Source: an uncultured Bacteroides sp. (lineage in GTDB: Bacteria; Bacteroidota; Bacteroidia; Bacteroidales; Bacteroidaceae). Taken from it: DNA of 34,984 bases. Positions 32,539 to 34,984 of this stretch are shown in pieces. How positions within the stretch are numbered: the stretch's first letter is position 1; each line of letters opens with the position of its first letter. The notes beneath the pieces were generated by a model. That model saw only the letters and a program-made list of their open reading frames with translations. It had not been told where the DNA came from and searched no databases. A program made the position numbers and the translations under genes. The stretch covers positions 1 to 34,984 of the forward strand of contig CALUJC010000036.1 of the NCBI GenBank assembly GCA_944320865.1. The letters run 5' to 3'.

Positions 32539-34914
32539 ATGATAACACGAAATCTGTTTCAGAAGATAGGGATGCTGGCGGCGATAGGGCTCGCCGTGGC
32601 GTCGTGCTCGCAAGAAGAACTTATAAGCAACCGGGGGTTGAATAGCAATGCCGTGAGGTTTGGCATCGTTACCCCCACCTCTACCGAAGACACACCGGAA
32701 ACACGTGCCTTAAATGCCGACGACACACCTGTCATGCTGCTTGCCCCAGGAGGAGAAGACACCCTCTACCTGCATCCGTGGGTGACGGAGAACTATTCTG
32801 CTCCTTCCGCTCACCAGAAAAGGGAAGCGACACGGGGCGTGCCGGTGGACGAGGAAAACTTCACGAATGTATGCAAAAACTTCGATGTGACCGCCTATAC
32901 CGATGGCGGCGACCTGTTCATGCAGGAGAAGATAAGCAAGGAAGCGAACGGCGTATGGTCGCCCGACGAGACCTATTTCTGGCCCGCCAAAGTATCTCTC
33001 GACTTCTACGCCTACGCCCCGTTTGACAATAACAGCATAACAATTACCGACAACAAGAAAATCACATTCAATTATACCGTACCAGACCAAGCCACCGACC
33101 AGCCCGACATCATGTTTGCCCATAAAGCGTGCAGCAAAGAGACATCCGAGGGTGGTACGGTTTCGCTGAAGTTCAAGCATGCGCTTGCCGGAGTGAAGTT
33201 CGTGGCAAAAGACGTGACTAATTGCACCGTCAAGAGCATCACCCTGAAAAATTTGTATGGGGAAGGTTCGTGCACCTACGATACGGAAAAGGAAACTTTT
33301 ACATGGACATTGGACGAAGAAGAGAAAAAAGACTTCAGTCAAGAGTTCGATGTAGCATTGACGGACAATGACGGAAAGGAAAACACCCAACCCATCACGG
33401 ACGAGAATGAAGCAACCACTTTCATGCTGATTCCGCAATCGCTAAAGGGCGTAACGGTAGAAGTGAAAGTGGATACCGAAGAAGGCGAAAGGATTCTGAC
33501 CGGCTCACTAACCGGCGAATGGGAAGCAGGCCATATTTATACCTACGCCATCTCCACCGAGTCAATCAACTGGGAGTATGTGTTCAAGGTGACGGAGAAG
33601 ATTACCTTCGAGCTTGGCGAAACGCAGGCACAGTACACCGTGACGAGCTACCGCCAGCGGAAAGGAAATCACGATGTGAAGGAGGCGGTAGCGTGGAACG
33701 CGGAATATCAGAACGGAATAGAAATCAATATGTTTGACAAGAGCGAAACAAATATTACCCAAACATATACACCCGTTTTCACTTCAACAAACAAAGGCAG
33801 TACCACTGAACAACCTTACAATTTTGCGGTAGAAGGTGCTACTTTGCATACAACTTATGACAACGATGAACAAACATTAAAGAGCAACACTCCTAAAGGC
33901 ACCACAGACGCTCCGTATAATTTGGCAACGGATAACGGCAGCGATGACCAAGAGACTGCGGCAAATTGTTATGTAGTGAATGCCGCCGGCACCTACAAAC
34001 TCCCGCTGGTGTATGGAAACGCTTTAAAGAACGGGCAGTATAACAGCGAAGCAGTCAACAAGGATTTTAAGGATTACAAGAATGCTTCCATCACCCAACC
34101 ATGGATTAATAATGCCCATGACGCCACCCTCGTATGGAGCGATGGTTTCTATATGTTCAAGGACATCAAGCTCAGCGATGACAAGAAATATCTCATCTTC
34201 ACCATCGACCCCAAATACCTGCAACAGGCCAACGCAGTATTGGCGGCGCGGGATACAAACGGTGACATCATGTGGAGCTGGCACATTTGGGTGACCGAGC
34301 ACAATGTATTGGGCGAAACATACACAGTACAGGGTTATGGCAGCGATAACAGCACCTACGGCCTGATGAAATACAACTTGGGATGGGTAGACAACAAGCA
34401 AGTGTATTACAACCAACGGGAGTTTGCAATTAAGTTTACACAAGAACGGAGTGGGGAAAAACGAGATTTAAAAGTCATACAGAAAGGAGAATTATTCGAC
34501 TATAAAGACGTAGGCTCCACCTATTACCAATGGGGACGCAAAGACCCGTTGGTGGCATTGAAGAACTGGAACGAGATAGGAAAAGAAGATTACAGGCCTC
34601 ATCAAGCGGGGACAGCGGGCTATGGATATCGGACTGAAGCCAAAAGGGTTTCTATCGGCGAATCCATTCAGCATCCAAATGTCTTTTACGTCCGTAGTAA
34701 CACCGCAAATTGGAACGAAGCCCCCGTGCGGACTCTATGGAACAACCAAACTGACGGAGGAAGCATAAATGATGTTTCATCCATAAAAACGATTTATGAT
34801 CCTTCACCCAAAGGGTTCAAAGTCCCTGTGCCCAAAACATTCGCCGTGTTTGTCAATGGTTGTTCGAGCAGTCCCGGAGGTGAGACTCCCAATGTAGGCA
34901 CATTGAATACGTGA
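32539..34914 (+). CDS. Large fimbrillin-like lipoprotein, probably truncated at the C-terminus
   Basis: A 791-residue lipoprotein (lipobox AVASC, Cys23). Residues of about 35-350 form a fimbrillin-like region (NFDVTAYTDGGDLFMQEKISKEANGVWSPDETYFWPAKVSLDFYAYAP, then SLKFKHALAGVKFVAKDV and WEAGHIYTYAIS), longer than its neighbour's. A second part (about 350-791) contains SYRQRKGNHDVKEAVAWNAEY, IMWSWHIWVTEHN, YYQWGRKDPL and finally IYDPSPKGFKVPVPKTFAVFVNG, the start of a known C-terminal fimbrillin/FISUMP-like domain. In relatives that domain runs on with further conserved strands, but here the frame stops 24 residues after FKVPVPKT. The downstream bases look non-coding, so an insertion or deletion is suspected. 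Confidence 0.78.
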   Translation: MITRNLFQKIGMLAAIGLAVASCSQEELISNRGLNSNAVRFGIVTPTSTEDTPETRALNADDTPVMLLAPGGEDTLYLHPWVTENYSAPSAHQKREATRGVPVDEENFTNVCKNFDVTAYTDGGDLFMQEKISKEANGVWSPDETYFWPAKVSLDFYAYAPFDNNSITITDNKKITFNYTVPDQATDQPDIMFAHKACSKETSEGGTVSLKFKHALAGVKFVAKDVTNCTVKSITLKNLYGEGSCTYDTEKETFTWTLDEEEKKDFSQEFDVALTDNDGKENTQPITDENEATTFMLIPQSLKGVTVEVKVDTEEGERILTGSLTGEWEAGHIYTYAISTESINWEYVFKVTEKITFELGETQAQYTVTSYRQRKGNHDVKEAVAWNAEYQNGIEINMFDKSETNITQTYTPVFTSTNKGSTTEQPYNFAVEGATLHTTYDNDEQTLKSNTPKGTTDAPYNLATDNGSDDQETAANCYVVNAAGTYKLPLVYGNALKNGQYNSEAVNKDFKDYKNASITQPWINNAHDATLVWSDGFYMFKDIKLSDDKKYLIFTIDPKYLQQANAVLAARDTNGDIMWSWHIWVTEHNVLGETYTVQGYGSDNSTYGLMKYNLGWVDNKQVYYNQREFAIKFTQERSGEKRDLKVIQKGELFDYKDVGSTYYQWGRKDPLVALKNWNEIGKEDYRPHQAGTAGYGYRTEAKRVSIGESIQHPNVFYVRSNTANWNEAPVRTLWNNQTDGGSINDVSSIKTIYDPSPKGFKVPVPKTFAVFVNGCSSSPGGETPNVGTLNT

Positions 34915-34984
34915 GTTCGGGATAATAAAGTTCTAAAAAAAATAGGTAATCACAAGTATTTTTCGTAACTTTATATCTGACAAA
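34908..34984 (+). mobile_element. Possible left end of an insertion sequence (uncertain)
   Basis: Starting at about ACGTGAGTTCGGGATAATAA, the sequence changes character: AT-rich, no coding frame, with A-runs. It breaks the fimbrillin-like frame in mid-domain and looks like the leader of an insertion sequence. No matching inverted end or transposase is visible because the window stops at 34984. Confidence 0.3.

Overview
The window reads as part of a gut Bacteroidaceae chromosome (Bacteroides or a close relative). The evidence is the SusC/SusD pair, lipoprotein-rich glycan-degradation operons, fimbrillin-type surface lipoproteins, and promoter boxes of the Bacteroides type (TAnnTTTG at -7). I see no tRNA, rRNA or CRISPR array.

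Layout. (1) Positions 1-2559, minus strand: a housekeeping operon, rsmI - coiled-coil lipoprotein - YjjG-like HAD phosphatase. (2) Positions 2679-26818, minus strand: a large beta-mannan polysaccharide utilisation locus. In transcription order it holds an AraC regulator; a CE7 esterase, GH5 beta-mannanase, GH127-type enzyme and second GH5 enzyme; SusC, SusD, two IPT/TIG surface glycan-binding lipoproteins and a GH26 mannanase carrying an inserted binding domain; then a GH26 lipoprotein, GH130 mannosylglucose phosphorylase, sugar:cation symporter and mannobiose/cellobiose 2-epimerase. The last four genes have the order I recall for the B. fragilis mannan operon. Together they would deacetylate and cut mannan outside, import oligosaccharides, and convert mannobiose to Man-Glc and then to mannose-1-phosphate plus glucose. 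(3) Positions 27172-28083, minus strand: a lone Abi_2/AbiF-like HEPN gene. A promoter and a terminator-like hairpin sit directly upstream, an arrangement that could make a small RNA. (4) Positions 28610-34914, plus strand: a fimbria-associated operon (DUF3575, DUF5119, two fimbrillin-like lipoproteins), the last of which looks cut short.

Three things stand out beyond the genes. First, seven intergenic palindromic elements (one cut by the window edge) share the same pair of 13-bp end boxes (AAATGATAATTTA and TAAATTCCCATTT) but hold different interiors. Their arms are 7- or 8-bp tandem repeats whose complement lies on the other arm, and they sit against stop codons inside operons. Second, the three mannan operon promoters share a box (AGTATYGG preceded by an A-rich run) at 20, 20 and 41 bp from the -7 element, which I infer is the operator of the local regulator. 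Third, four 16-bp palindromes lie at an exact 22-bp period between the phosphorylase and the symporter.

All functional calls come from motifs read by eye; no database search was possible.
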